Assembly: GCA_021464415.1 (NCBI GenBank)
Contig: CM038471.1
Coordinates: forward strand, 33,515,234 to 33,579,233
Reading direction: 5' to 3'
From: Lonicera japonica
Lineage: Eukaryota > Streptophyta > Magnoliopsida > Dipsacales > Caprifoliaceae
DNA: 64,000 nucleotides
Shown here piece by piece: positions 11,026-21,880 of the stretch (the first letter of the stretch is position 1; every line of letters begins with the position of its first letter). The notes under the pieces were generated by a model that was given only the letters and a program-made list of their open reading frames with translations, had not been told where the DNA came from and searched no databases. A program made the translations under genes and the position numbers.

Positions 11026-11084
11026 AAAAATTTAAATAAAGAACATGGAATTTTAATATATTTTTGTGCAAAAGTCATAGAGAA

Positions 11085-11720
11085 TCATTCAACTCCACAT
11101 TTTAAGGGTAATACTTCTTAAGGTGCTCGATGTACTAACGCCTCATGAGCTCCATGCCGTTCATGGTCCTTGGGTAACAAGTTCTAAGTCTACAGACCCT
11201 GGTGATTATGTAAGGGTCTTCCCACTTGGCAGCGAGTTTTCCGTGTTCTTTTACTTTGGTAACCAGGATGACCTTCCTTAGTACAAAATCACATTCTTTC
11301 TTTCAGAGTCCTCTGTTTCACCTTCTTGTTATAACTTTTGACCATGCTTCTATTGTAAGCTTTTTCCTTGACTCGAGCTTGCTCTCTTTTTTCTTTGAGG
11401 AAATCAAGGTTGGCCAACAATCCTTAATTGTTACAAGTTGGGTCGTAGTAGGTAACTATGTATGTTGGTATACCCATTCCCACTAGGATAACTGCTTTAG
11501 TCCCATAGGTCAATGAGAGATGATTTTTCCTTGTCATACCTTTAATTGTCGTTCTCTAATCTCATAAGATCGATAAGAGCTCATCCGGCCAATTTTCTTT
11601 TGCATTGTCTCACTTTTTCTTTAAAATGCTTAAGAGGTTTCTGTTGGTGACCTCGACCTGCCCATTAACTTGTGGATGGACTGTCGAAGTGTAATGGTTC
11701 TCAATTTCATGACCCCGCAG
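11085..11720 (-). pseudogene. Ty3/gypsy integrase C-terminal remnant
   Basis: The minus strand reads HPQVNGQVEVTNRNL at about 11690-11645, the conserved block carrying the catalytic glutamate of the DDE triad. Further on it reads TYGTKAVILVGMGIP-like sequence (about 11510-11460) and, near 11290-11090, GKLAAKWEDPY and a MNGMEL-R-YIEHL-like end, matching the usual GPY/F-module and C-terminal end of plant gypsy polyproteins. Several frameshifts and stops separate these blocks. Everything upstream of the HPQ block is absent, so the pseudogene starts almost at the primer-binding site. Confidence 0.85.
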
Positions 11721-11794
11721 AAGTCTCTGAAGAGGACATAATGGACTCTGGATATTTTTAACATTTAAGAGGAGTGTGACTTTTAGAGAAATGT

Positions 11795-11817
11795 CTTTCC
11801 CACAAAAGGCGCCAAAC
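11795..11817 (-). other. Primer-binding site of the Retand-like element
   Basis: Read on the minus strand, the LTR ends ..ACACCAACA and is followed after one base by TTTGGCGCCTTTTGTGGGAA. That is close to the common plant gypsy string TTGGCGCCGTCTGTGGGAA. It fixes the orientation as minus. Confidence 0.75.
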
Positions 11818-12664
11818 TGTTGGTGTAAAAACTTAGAACGGGTTTTTCTAACCACACAGTAAAATGATTACGTAACGATTAAGGTAACATGGAGTATAAA
11901 ATATTACTTTTGTAAAAATCAAACAAAAGAGAACAAGACAAATGAGGGTTAATCATCTCGTGAATAAAACTCGGAGCTCGGGGCTGCCTTGTATTATTAT
12001 AACAAACAAGTTCTGATTACAACTAAATTTGTCTCTCAGATCACTCTATCATCTTAATACCAATGTCGGATAAGTTATTTGCTAATTAAGGTCCTAATAC
12101 CCTCGATTAAGGGGCTCCACAATGCACCTTAGACCTCTCTATCTTCTTTTCTCTCAAGTTCTACTTTATTGCCTTTTGACTATACTAAAAACTTAGTTAT
12201 TGAGGGAAGTAAATTATTCCTTATATATGTATAAGAGAAGAAGATGTCCAAGTATGGGGCAGTTGGCTTTTAGCCGCTTCATTGCAGCATGCTTGATTCC
12301 TGACTTTGCTTTTACTCTTGATCCGGTGCATTAATGCATTTAGTATGCATTTAATGAAGTTAAGGGAGGTTTTGCACTTCCTATAGAGTTAGTAGTAGTC
12401 GCCCATACTTTCTTCAACCACTTTGACAGAGTAGTTGGAAAGGGCTTACATGCTTCCCCCAGCTCAGTGAAAGAGCTCGAGTGGTCGAGTTCTGAAAGTA
12501 TGTGGACTTGAACATAGATCAAACTTCACTCTAAGATCCTCATGGGTTCAATATCCACGTGGCTTAGGTTCCAGACCTCTTAATTATGCTATTTCACGTC
12601 ATAGGGATCGTCACGTGTTCTTTTATAATTGGTCTGGAGGTGAGATAATTATTTCACCCTATCA
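11818..12664 (-). repeat. 5' LTR of the Retand-like element
   Basis: 847 bp, beginning (minus strand) TGATAGGGTG and ending CACCAACA, with both canonical dinucleotides intact. It is followed on the plus-strand right side by the target duplication TTCCT (12665-12669). Confidence 0.85.
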
Positions 12665-13305
12665 TTCCTAAATACTTATATTTTATTTAAGATCTGAAAT
12701 TCTATAATCATAAATTTGAACCTAAAATTTCATAACTATTATTTTGGGCAAGAAGTTCTATAATCATTATTTTAGACCTAAAGTTTTAATATAAGAGAAT
12801 ATTAACCTAAAGTCCTAACAATATTGATAACTTAAATTTGGGCGTGAAATCCCCCATATCACTGCTATATTCTTATTTTGATTTAAACAAGAAGTAATTT
12901 TATACTTAAATATGTTGTTATTATATTTTTTTTTATGAATCTAATAATTATGATATATATCATCTTATTCTATCAATTCTTTTATAATTGCTCTAAATTG
13001 CAAAATAAATAATTTAAAATATAATATATCAGTATAAGTCCATTATTTTAAAACTTAAAGTCTTTATAAAACCTAAAGTTTCATATTTTCTTATGAGCTT
13101 AAACTCACATATTTATTTTAAGTAAGAACTTAAAATTTTCATAGTTTTTTATGAGCTTAGAATATTATATTTATTTTAATTAAAAACTTAAAATTTTATC
13201 AACCCAAAATTTCATATTTATTTTAATTAAGAATATATATAAGTTCTACGATTTTTTTATGAACATGAAATTTCATACTTCTTTTAATTAATAACGTAGA
13301 ATTCT
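12665..13305. repeat. 28-bp period minisatellite, right part, grading into AT-rich sequence
   Basis: Continuation of the unit seen before 5712: AAGATCTGAAATTCTATAAT, GAACCTAAAATTTCATAACT, GGGCAAGAAGTTCTATAATC at a spacing of 28 bp to about 12860. It then becomes increasingly diverged (CTTAAAATTTTCATA-type words) to about 13300. No gene. Confidence 0.65.
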
Positions 13306-13309
13306 TATA

Positions 13310-13469
13310 GTGTGGGGGATCGTGCAGCCTATACTCATGGGCCACGTTCAAATTTACAAAACCCCCAAAACCCTAGCGTGTATATATATACGCGCTCAGC
13401 CGATCGTAATCTTCTTCCTCCTCCCGCGATTCCTACTCTACAGATTAATAATCCATCAAACCGGTGAGG
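13310..13469 (+). promoter_or_regulatory. Likely RPC4 promoter and 5' UTR exon
   Basis: The region holds a site II motif TGGGCC (13338-13343), a telo-box AAACCCTAG (13368-13376), a TATA-like TATATATATA just after it, then a CT-rich leader (CTTCTTCCTCCTCCCGCG). The pair site II plus telo-box is typical of plant genes for ribosome and RNA polymerase components. A splice donor ACCG|GTGAGG at about 13470 could join this leader to the acceptor TTCTTAGCAG at about 14448, just upstream of the ATG. Confidence 0.65.
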
Positions 13470-14302
13470 TTTTCTCACAATCCTGCCATATAATGTACTT
13501 ATGTATTGAATTTATTTGGTGTATTTCAATTCAATGGAGGATTATACTGGACTGGATTATTCTGTGAATCAATTTGGTTATCCGTATTATCAAAATATTT
13601 TGTTTGCATTGCATTGTGATTATATAGATCCAAGTTTGTTCTGCAATAGACTGATTAGTACATGAGAGCAAATATAAACTTATCACAAAAAAAATACTCT
13701 TTCTAATCATATGTATGTATGTATGCTAGTCGATAACCAGCACTACCAACCCGTAAAAATGCATCTTTAGATTCAAAAACCATTCAATCTAAAATCCCTT
13801 ATACATTTTTAGATTCAAAAACCATTCCCCTTATTTTATATAGATATGTATGTATACATATGGTTGCTACTATTAAAGCATATATGACATATTCTAGAGA
13901 TCGGAGTACGCTTAAAGCATAATGTACAGCGTCTCAATGTTGCAACTTGCAATTGCTTTGGCAGAAGCACTCCCCTATGTATATACACGCAATGTGTATA
14001 CTATACATCTATATATATATGTGTGTGTGCTTGTATATATATCTATGGTATGCTCCTTAATGAACCAACAAGGTTTTTTTGTGTTTTACGTAATTGTGAC
14101 CAATGACCAATTGTGAAACATTAAAGTTTTACGTGATGCAGTCTTTGAGGGTCAGATCACAATTAATGTCTTGTAATTTTTTAATCGCAACATTGATGGC
14201 TTCCTTTTAATTGGATGAAGGAAGAATTAACAGAAGCATGCGCAAGTTTAACTTGAAGACCCTTACCATCCAAAAAAACAAAAAATAAATACATATATAT
14301 AG
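13470..14302. other. RPC4 5' UTR intron, or spacer between duplicated leaders
   Basis: No coding content. It carries AT-rich simple sequence (TATGTATGTATG, TATATATATGTGTGTGTG) and a repeated ATTCAAAAACCATTC word also found near 49190. Confidence 0.45.
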
Positions 14303-14395
14303 TGTGGGGGACCCTAGTGTGTATATATATACACGCTCAGCCGATTATACCCTTCTTCCTCCTCCCGCGCTTCCTACTCTACAGATTAATTAACA
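14303..14395 (+). repeat. Second, shortened copy of the RPC4 leader/promoter
   Basis: GTGTGGGGGA and CTAG(T/C)GTGTATATATATAC through TTCCTACTCTACAGATTAAT duplicate 13310-13450. About 55 bp containing the TGGGCC motif and most of the telo-box are missing here. The copies are about 0.95 kb apart, both upstream of the ATG. Either could be transcribed, but only the distal one keeps the full motif set. Confidence 0.85.
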
Positions 14396-14461
14396 GATTG
14401 GGGATTATTGTAATTTCCTTTGTTGCGTATTTCTTAGCAGAGGTTTTGTCATCCCACAGCA

Positions 14462-17448
14462 ATGAATCAAGATTGTCTAGGGAGTGCTCCCTCTAAACCC
14501 CCTAGAAAGGTCTGTTTTGATACCCTTCATTCAAGTTTAGCTGAATTCATATATAATAACTCACAATTTAATGTTTTTCTTATGAATTGCTTTGAACTGT
14601 TGTAGGTGAGATTTGCTCCAAAAGCTCCTCCTCGCAAGGACCAAAAGCCCATTTTACCCAAAGCGTAAGCATTAGTTAATCGAAATGGAATTAATCAGAC
14701 TATTGCTTTAGTTTTAACCCAATGTTAAGTAATGAAAAACTTAAATTGCTCTTTGCAGTGAAAAGGTTGAAGATGCTGACACGGCCCAAGAGGAACTGAT
14801 GCGACGGCTATACAATGTACTTGTGCCTTTTCACTTTATTAACCCTTTTTTTCCCTATATTGTATCCACAATAATATGTATTTTTTCTTGTGCTACCTTT
14901 TGTCCTAACTTATGCTTGCTGTTTATTCACAGGAAGCTTCTATGAAGGGGAAGTCTAAATTTGAAAAGAAATGTAAGTTTCTATTTTCTAGATTCTGCAT
15001 TTAAGTTAAATTTTCAATGAGCAGGAATTTTGCTCTTATTGATATTTAAAAGTTGACCAAGCACATAAGTGCCTGCATTTGTTTTATATTTGCTCTAGTT
15101 AGGATTGAACCTATTGAATACCTTTGAATTCTATTACATTAAATTCATGCCTATACACCATGCTTCGGGAGAATGCCTGATAATCATATGATTAGTATGG
15201 CTTTTGCATATATTTGGCATAATTTATATTCAGTAGAGATGATTCTTTCGAAAAAAACTGTTGCATACTGGGCTTATGACTGTTTGTTTTTTTGCCTCTA
15301 AATGTTTAATGTTTGAGGGAACCTATGAAGAATGTGTTTGATTCTATTTTGTTCTGAAGGCTGAATACATGCCAAAATAACGAAGATTGACTCATGATTC
15401 TCAACTAATGTTGATAGCACCGTCTTTGCTTTTTACAGCGGCGCATACACAAGTTGCATTTGGTTTTGGAGGTGCATCCTCCATGAGATCGTATGGTCCT
15501 ACCAAGGGTGGCATTAACAGGTCTCAAGGTTCATCTTCTGAAGGCAAGTCAACATTTCTCTCAGGCATAAATGTAGCTGTTTATATAGATGTTTTCACTT
15601 TCCTGTGTTTTTGCAGGGGGGGTTGCCTCTTTTAAAGACATGAAAGAATACAAGGAACCATGGGTAGGTTAAATTTGTTATTTTTTTTAGCATTTTTTAA
15701 TAATACACTATTTTTATACACAAGCTAATGATTGAGGAACAAAACTTATTTAGTTATCCCGAGATATGTTACTTTGGTATAGAAACGTGACTACTAATTT
15801 GGGACTTCTGAAAAATGAAAGTGCACGACTCTTATCTTGGCATAGAGGGAGCATTAATTTTCTCACAAAATTATTTCCCTTCCATAATCTGCTCGTTTTT
15901 TATATGGTATTGCAGAATTACTACAGTTATTATCCTGTAACTCTTCCTTTGAGGAGGCCGTATTCAGGAAATCCAGGTTTGTCTTTAGTTTCACATGCGA
16001 GTACTTCACTAGTATTAATGGACACCATTACAAAAAATGCTTAAGCACCATCCCGCTTATTTAAAAGTGGATGGCTCAGATTTTGACAAGTGGTGTTTGC
16101 CTTGGCGTGGACTCATTTAGACAGAAATTACCTTTCAAAATCTGAACCATCTAATTTTTAACTAGCGGTCCAAATTTCTTCAACTCTTGTCTAGAGGAAT
16201 TCGCCTACTGCCACTCTGGATCTAGGGCATTTGATATATTTTTTTTTCTTAGAACTTCTTGATGAAGAGGAATTTCTCGAGGCTTCAGAAACCACAACTT
16301 ACAATGAAAACTCCACAAATGCCGCAGAGGAGCTTGGTCTAATGGTGGGTAAATTGAATGGCTAGAATTAAATATTATTTTTCACTCAGAAGAAATCTGT
16401 TTAAATTTTGGAGGAATGATTGTCAGGAAGATAATTTGGAGGCAAGCATGTTCCTCCTTAAGTTACCAGATACTATGCCTTTATTAAAGCAACCGGTTAA
16501 GACCGAAGACCAAGAGGTTGCTGGCAGTTCGAAACCATTAAAGGGTGCAGGATCCTCAACCAAGACCTGTAGTTTGAATGAGCTACCACCAGGCTACATG
16601 GGTAAAATGTTAGTCTACAGGAGCGGTGCTGTCAAACTAAAGCTAGGTGATACCCTTTACGATGTGAGTACATGCACTATAAATCATAAGATATATACTC
16701 TGTCTTAGATTGTTTCTTTACAAGCTAAGGACTGCAAAAAGAAAAAGCTTTTGAACTGACTAGCTTACCCTGCACGCACATAGATGTACTTGAAGAAAAT
16801 AATTAAAGTGGACTAGTGGTTAGACGTGTGTTTTGTTTTCTTTATAGTGAAGGTTCAATTCCTATTGCAATCATATCTTTCATTCACGTTGTATTAAAAA
16901 GAAGATTGTAGGGATAAAATTCGAAATCAAAAGTATGATAGAGCCTCAAAAGCGGTTAAAATCCGTCTTGGCTTTATATAATAATATTATAAATTCTTAA
17001 ACACAGAAAAATTCACTAGCTTGTATGCTTCTGGATGATAAAGTCGCGACAATATGAACACACTTTGTTGCTAACGTATTTTATTCCCAAGAAAAATTTC
17101 AACATTTTGAAAACCCTTGTCTTATCTCGAGGTGTTTTTTTTTCCTTTCCAATAGTTAGAAATTTTGAATTTCACATATAAAGTTTGAATGTCAGCAAAG
17201 AAATTGGCTCCCTACGATTAAAACTCCTGCCTCAAATTCTGAGACTGTATATGCAAATTTATTACTCCGTATATAATATTTTGAACTTGCTACAGGTTTC
17301 TCTTGGCTTGGACTCTGTGTTCGCACAAGATGTTGTTGCCATCAATATGGAAGAGAAGAAGCATTGTTGCGTTTTGGGGGAACTCAACAAGCGTGCCACT
17401 ATAATCCCAGATGTGGACTATGCGTTCGCAAGTATGCCTGAATTATGA
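14462..17448 (+). CDS. RPC4: DNA-directed RNA polymerase III subunit RPC4 (POLR3D/Rpc53 type)
   Basis: Subunit of nuclear RNA polymerase III; in yeast and animals it pairs with RPC5 (Rpc37) and acts in initiation and termination at tRNA and 5S genes. Ten coding exons join in frame to 299 aa: 14462-14509, 14606-14664, 14759-14816, 14933-14972, 15439-15543, 15617-15663, 15916-15976, 16253-16344, 16427-16663, 17296-17448. The N-terminal half is basic and low-complexity (KPPRKVRFAPKAPPRKDQKP). The C-terminal RPC4 domain (about residues 215-299) carries LPPGYMGKMLVYRSGAVKLK, LGDTLYDVS, FAQDVVAIN and HCCVLGELNKRATIIPDVD. All introns are GT-AG except intron 5, which has a perfect GC donor (AAG|GCAAGT). 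The start was chosen as the first ATG after a 3' splice site that opens the frame. The length fits plant homologues. No lesion was seen, so it is probably functional. Confidence 0.93.
16801..16930 (+). repeat. SINE-like tRNA-derived insertion in RPC4 intron 9
   Basis: An A-box-like GTGGACTAGTGGTTAG is followed about 35 bp later by a B-box-like AAGGTTCAATTCC, then an A-rich tail-like AAGAAGATTGTAGGGATAAA. The tail resembles the one in the similar element at 53862-53970 in the STR6 gene. Non-coding. Confidence 0.6.
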
Positions 17449-18587
17449 TAGTTTTGCTCTTGGTAACACAAATTTTGTATTCGTTATTATTTATCTTTTG
17501 CAAATAAAACATATATCAGCATTTATTACATTAATAGAGTATTTGTGAGGAAGGTTTGGAGAAGAAGGTTGAGTGGTCGCCGTGGTCGCCAAAGAATGCA
17601 GTTGATACCTTTAGAAGAAAGAAATTTTGGTACTACACTGGTCTATAATTGATTTTTTCATGGATAGAAGAACAAAAAAAAAGATCTTGATGGTTATATT
17701 TACACTTTTGTGTTATATATCAAATGAGTGGATTATATATCTCAAAATTATATTATTGAAAGTATATGTGACATAGTCAATTGTGTTATCTTGAGTTCAT
17801 TATTTTAGACCATCCCATAATCCATTAGTTTTATGCTTTCATTCTATTTAACAGACATGGGTCCTGTTTCTGCATTATGTATTTACTTCCTTTCAGTATG
17901 TAGTATATGGTGTTTAAATTTCTATGATAATTCTTGTATTTTATTATTAGAAGGTTATTATACATGTACGATAGACGCCCCGTTACTCATTTTACTTAGA
18001 TTTTATCTTATTGAACCACTTTATGATTGAAATGATATATTGATAAATGCTTAAATCAGATTGAAATTAGAAAACATAGAACATATTATTTAAAGCAACA
18101 CACCAAGAAACAGATACCTTGAAAAACTTGCTCTTTCTGGGTGAATAAGTAATTGAGGTAGTAGAATATTTACCCCTTTTGGTATAATGATATGCCCTAT
18201 TTTGGTTTCCTTGTATGCATGTAGGTACAGAGCAATCACAGGTGAATGTAGCCTTTGAACTTCCTAAAGTATCATAGTTACCTGCACGTGTTTCTTTAAC
18301 ATTAGTTTCTCGAGTTGTTGCTATTTTCAAGAATCATAAATTGGTAAATTTCCATATACGGTACATAATTTATGCCTGGAGTTTTAAGCATAAGATCAAA
18401 CTTTATGAGCAAAATTACCAATATATCAGATCAGCTTCCGTGAGTCCCTTTTGAAGTGGGTGAATTGTTGAATTTTTTGATAAAATTTGGTGGAGATGAA
18501 ATTTCATTAAAAATTCAAACCATTTACTTCCTCAAATCTCCTCGTTAAGTGAAAAGCGGAATCCCTTTTGAGAGCCTGGTTGTAAAA
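17449..18587. other. RPC4 3' flank and intergenic AT-rich sequence
   Basis: The first few hundred bases are the likely RPC4 3' UTR, with AATAAAACA near 17503. Open frames at 17833-18030 and 18067-18330 have no recognisable family and AT-biased composition. No other gene seen. Confidence 0.5.
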
Positions 18588-18639
18588 TCATATTATTTTC
18601 ATGATATTGCATAAATAAACAGAAATATGTACGTTTTTT

Positions 18640-18912
18640 AGGTGGTTTATAGATTGAAAATCTGGACCTTTTTTCCCGCTTACTTGTAGAACTTCTTCCC
18701 TAGCCTTCTCTTGCCAATCTGGGTGCATAGCTAAGACAATGATTGTCCAAGTTAATAAGCTTGATGTTGTCTCATGGCCGGCAAGGTAAAAAAGTTTGCA
18801 CTCCTCTATAACATCGTCCATTGACATTTGGTTATTACTATTTGTGCCACCCACAATTTGTAAATTGTTTTGGTTATTAGATTGCAAGAGGATGCCTAAC
18901 AAGTCATCGCTC
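18640..18912 (-). pseudogene. Cytochrome P450 fragment, CYP72A-like (I-helix exon only)
   Basis: The minus strand encodes SKSDDLLGILLQSNN, then an acidic Ser/Asn-rich stretch, then DVIEECKLFYLAGHETTSS, LLTWTIIVLAMHPDWQEKA, REEVLQV and INHLKN. AGHETTS is the oxygen-activating I-helix signature (A/G-G-x-D/E-T-T). The surrounding residues match CYP72A, which oxidises terpenoids and hormones in the ER membrane. The fragment corresponds to about 85 of roughly 510 residues. It ends at a natural-looking exon junction (LNHLK) on one side and at an in-frame stop next to a retroelement scrap on the other. No N-terminal anchor, ExxR or haem-binding cysteine region is nearby, so this is a relic. Confidence 0.9.
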
Positions 18913-18939
18913 TTGGACCAATCGGTCTGTCATAAAAGA

Positions 18940-19000
18940 CAGATCGGTCTTCGGTGAAAGAGCTCGAATGGTCGAGTTCTGAAAGTCTGTGGACCCAAAC
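18940..19000. repeat. Fragment of the Retand-like LTR
   Basis: GTGAAAGAGCTCGAATGGTC and GAGTTCTGAAAGTCTGTGGAC match the LTR interior at about 12467-12510 (and 6410-6450). It abuts the P450 fragment, suggesting the retroelement family took part in breaking that gene. Confidence 0.7.
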
Positions 19001-19825
19001 GTACTCAATGTAGATCTCTTTCCTTACTATTGTTGTTATTTAGCCATTGCTCAAATTCACTGAAATTAAGCATCGCTGCCGAAATTAATACACATTATGA
19101 CTTAGAAATTAGTGGACAATGGCTTTGATATACTCCCCAAAATCATAGAATAGAAAATAAAAGAATTACAATAATATATATGTCGTACAGAGCAAAAATC
19201 TAATATATATATATATATTACCAATCTCTTCCCATACTCCACCACCCCCTCCATAGCCACCAACTCCGCTGTACTATTACATCAGCCTAGGCTAAAATCA
19301 CACTGGTAGGGAGTACATTAAAGCCATAAAGACATTAACAACATCACATAAATTCTACCGCAAAGGATTGTAATATAGAGAGTAATTAGAATCAAATACA
19401 ACCTTGAGTGAGAACTTGACAAATCTCTCAATAGAGTTGGATTTCAAATAATTGCTTTGTTTATTGTGAATGATTTGGATGATGATAAGAAAATTTGATT
19501 TGCAAGTGATCAATAGTTATTTCGATATAGAGGAAGAAACCATTATATTTGATTTGGTTAGTTTCTTATTTGTATCAAATAAATTTGATATTACAAGTTC
19601 CAACATTTAACAATTTTTCTCAAACCTGTCATTCTTTGATAGGAGCATCAGTTCTTTAATCGCACAAAATCAAGGCTTTGCGACGAGAAGTCATGAGTTT
19701 ATTTTCTTCGAGTTCTATCTGCGGATTCAATTGTTTCTCTAATCTCAAATTTGATCTATTGGCTTATTCTCTTTTATCAATCCCTTGTTTGGCCACTTCT
19801 TTGACCTTTTCCGGCGATTCATTCA
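19001..19825. other. Intergenic, nothing recognised
   Basis: AT-rich sequence with a short TA run near 19205. No frame of note and no repeat ends identified. Confidence 0.5.
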
Positions 19826-20036
19826 CCCTTTTTCCAGCCAAGCAAGGATATGATTAATAGTTTTCGAAGAAATATGCACATATTTAAATGGAGGTGGCAA
19901 TGAGGAGTTGAAAAGATTAATGTTCTTTTTTGATGAATAGATTTCTTTAAGATGAATAGTGTTCGGGGTTATTTGTTTAGTAAAACATGTATTTTTATTT
20001 ATTTAGAAAAAAGATGAGTTGGGTGAAAAGAATAAT
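19826..20036. repeat. Segmental duplication, small block, copy 1
   Basis: CAAGGATATGATTAATAGTT through ATGTATTTTTATTTATTTAG matches 24705-24890 closely. In the second copy this block is followed almost directly by the main 2.3-kb duplicated block, whereas here about 1.2 kb intervene. Confidence 0.85.
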
Positions 20037-20193
20037 TAGGTGGCTGTAAATAAAATCACCCAAATTTTTTTTTATTATTCAAGTGTGAAGTTCAATCTAG
20101 CTATATAAGATTTAGAAATGGTAAAATAAACCCCTTGAGACATTTGAAAGGAAGAAAAAATATACGTTGAGGGAATGCCCATTTTGAAGATGG

Positions 20194-21880
20194 GTAATTT
20201 TATTTATATCCACGATATCTTGCAGTTAATTCGCGTTAATAAGTTAATCCGCATTGCCTACTAAATTAATCCACGAATGTGGATAGATTGACAAAAAATA
20301 TTATTGATTTAATTTTATAAAGATTATTTTATTAATAATTTAATATTAAAAAATCCACTAGATTAATAAGTAAATCTACTTTAATTAAATAAATAAATAT
20401 AGGGGCAATTAGTTTTAAGGACAAATATTCTTTTTTCTATCTATTTAAGGACATAACCTTTATACCAATAATTTAAGATCTAAAATTTTGTTTAAAGTAC
20501 AAACTTTTACGGATAAAGAATTAAATTAAATTAATATAGCTACAAAACTAATTTATATTATTGTTATTCCTATAATTAATGTCACTATCATCTAATTGAT
20601 TATTAAACTAATATAAACTTCTAAAATCTTGCTATAAACTAATATCGATAAAATCAAATTCGAAATTTAAATTTAAACAATCAAATAACATCTAACAACT
20701 TAATCAATTACTAAAATATAGAAAATCAAATAATTCAAAATTTAAATTTCAACAATCAAAAAAAATTAAACAACCTAATTAATTTGATTAGTAATTAACA
20801 AGGGTGATTTTATTTCTTATTTCTATTAGCGAAATTTGCCACTCTATCCTTTTTTTTTGGGTTTTACTAGGATAATTTCTATTGCCCGCTAAGTTTAACC
20901 ACGTTGTTGGATAAACTTTCAAAAATCAATATTGGTATAATTTTTATAAAATTATGATTCTTTTCAATTCAATTGTAAATTATTCACCAAATTTTTACTT
21001 CTATCCACCATCATATAGTATATCAAAAAGTAAACATAAATTGTATGATAAAATGTTATTTCTAATGTATATAATTTACTATTAATTATATCTACTTTTC
21101 GGACTCGAGATTAGACTATAAGATTATATTATAGTCTATAATTTACATTTGTTTCTAGAATTGAGATTATTATACAATAATTCACATTAGTCTTGGAATA
21201 GTACTTAAACAGTAAGTATAGTTTGAAACATTTGTAATACGTCTATAAAATTTAGTTCCTACCTAGAAGCAAATTAAAATTATAACTTTAATTACATATT
21301 CATGATGGCAAATAAGAAAATAAATATATACTATAGTTGAATATTCTTCCTTTGACTTGAAAGGATTAAAATTGAAGGAAACGATTTTTGTTGCCTCCAC
21401 TAATTCTTAATTAGTTTATTAAGTTCCAATACTGCTTTATTTTTATTTTTTTAGAGCCCTCATTGTATAGAAAAAAAGAAAAAGAAAATAGTAAACTCAT
21501 TCGTTGAAAAAAATTATTCGTTAGTGTTATGATGTAATAATATAAATGAATTCCGCCCAGTTTTGTAGTATTATATATTTTTGATGAATAATGAATCTAT
21601 AGTACTTGTATCAATATACCTTTTAATAAATTAAGAAAATATATTATTAATTAAGGAAGTATATTCTAATTAGGAAACTAATTTTAAAAGTATGGAAGTA
21701 TATTCTAATTAGGAAAACTAATTTTAAAAGTAAATATATTTAAAGGATTATTAATTGGTGGATATACTTCTCAATTTTTATATGGAAGTTTTGAGAAATT
21801 TATTTCAAAGTCAACATAAATCAATGGTGGATAAACCGCAAAAATTTGCAGATAGAAATAAAATTACCCTTTTGAGATGC
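20194..21880. mobile_element. Possible TIR DNA transposon with AGGGTAATTTTATTT ends
   Basis: The left end GGGTAATTTTATTTATATCC and the reverse complement of the right end AAAGGGTAATTTTATTTCTATC match, followed on both sides by TGCA-type subterminal sequence. The interior (20220-21830) has no recognisable transposase. A shorter AGGGTGATTTTATTTC at about 20802 may be another end of the same family. Overlaps duplication copy 1. Boundaries tentative. Confidence 0.4.

Larger units (their letters stand above)
5712..12664 (-). mobile_element. Tat/Retand-like Ty3/gypsy LTR retrotransposon, internally deleted
   Basis: Two LTRs bound the element (5712-6607 and 11818-12664), and the perfect 5-bp duplication TTCCT flanks it (5707-5711, 12665-12669). 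On the minus strand the order is: LTR beginning TGATAGGG and ending ACACCAACA; PBS TTTGGCGCC; C-terminal integrase remnant; antisense ORF remnant; captured RPC4 segment; second LTR. Gag, protease, reverse transcriptase and RNase H are missing, because integrase starts about 100 bp after the PBS. An antisense ORF between pol and the 3' LTR is characteristic of Retand and Grande within the Tat clade. The element cannot be autonomous. Confidence 0.85.

Noticed and set aside
13922..14116. 64-codon frame upstream of RPC4
   Set aside because: Derived from (TA)/(TG) simple sequence between the duplicated leaders; not a plausible exon.
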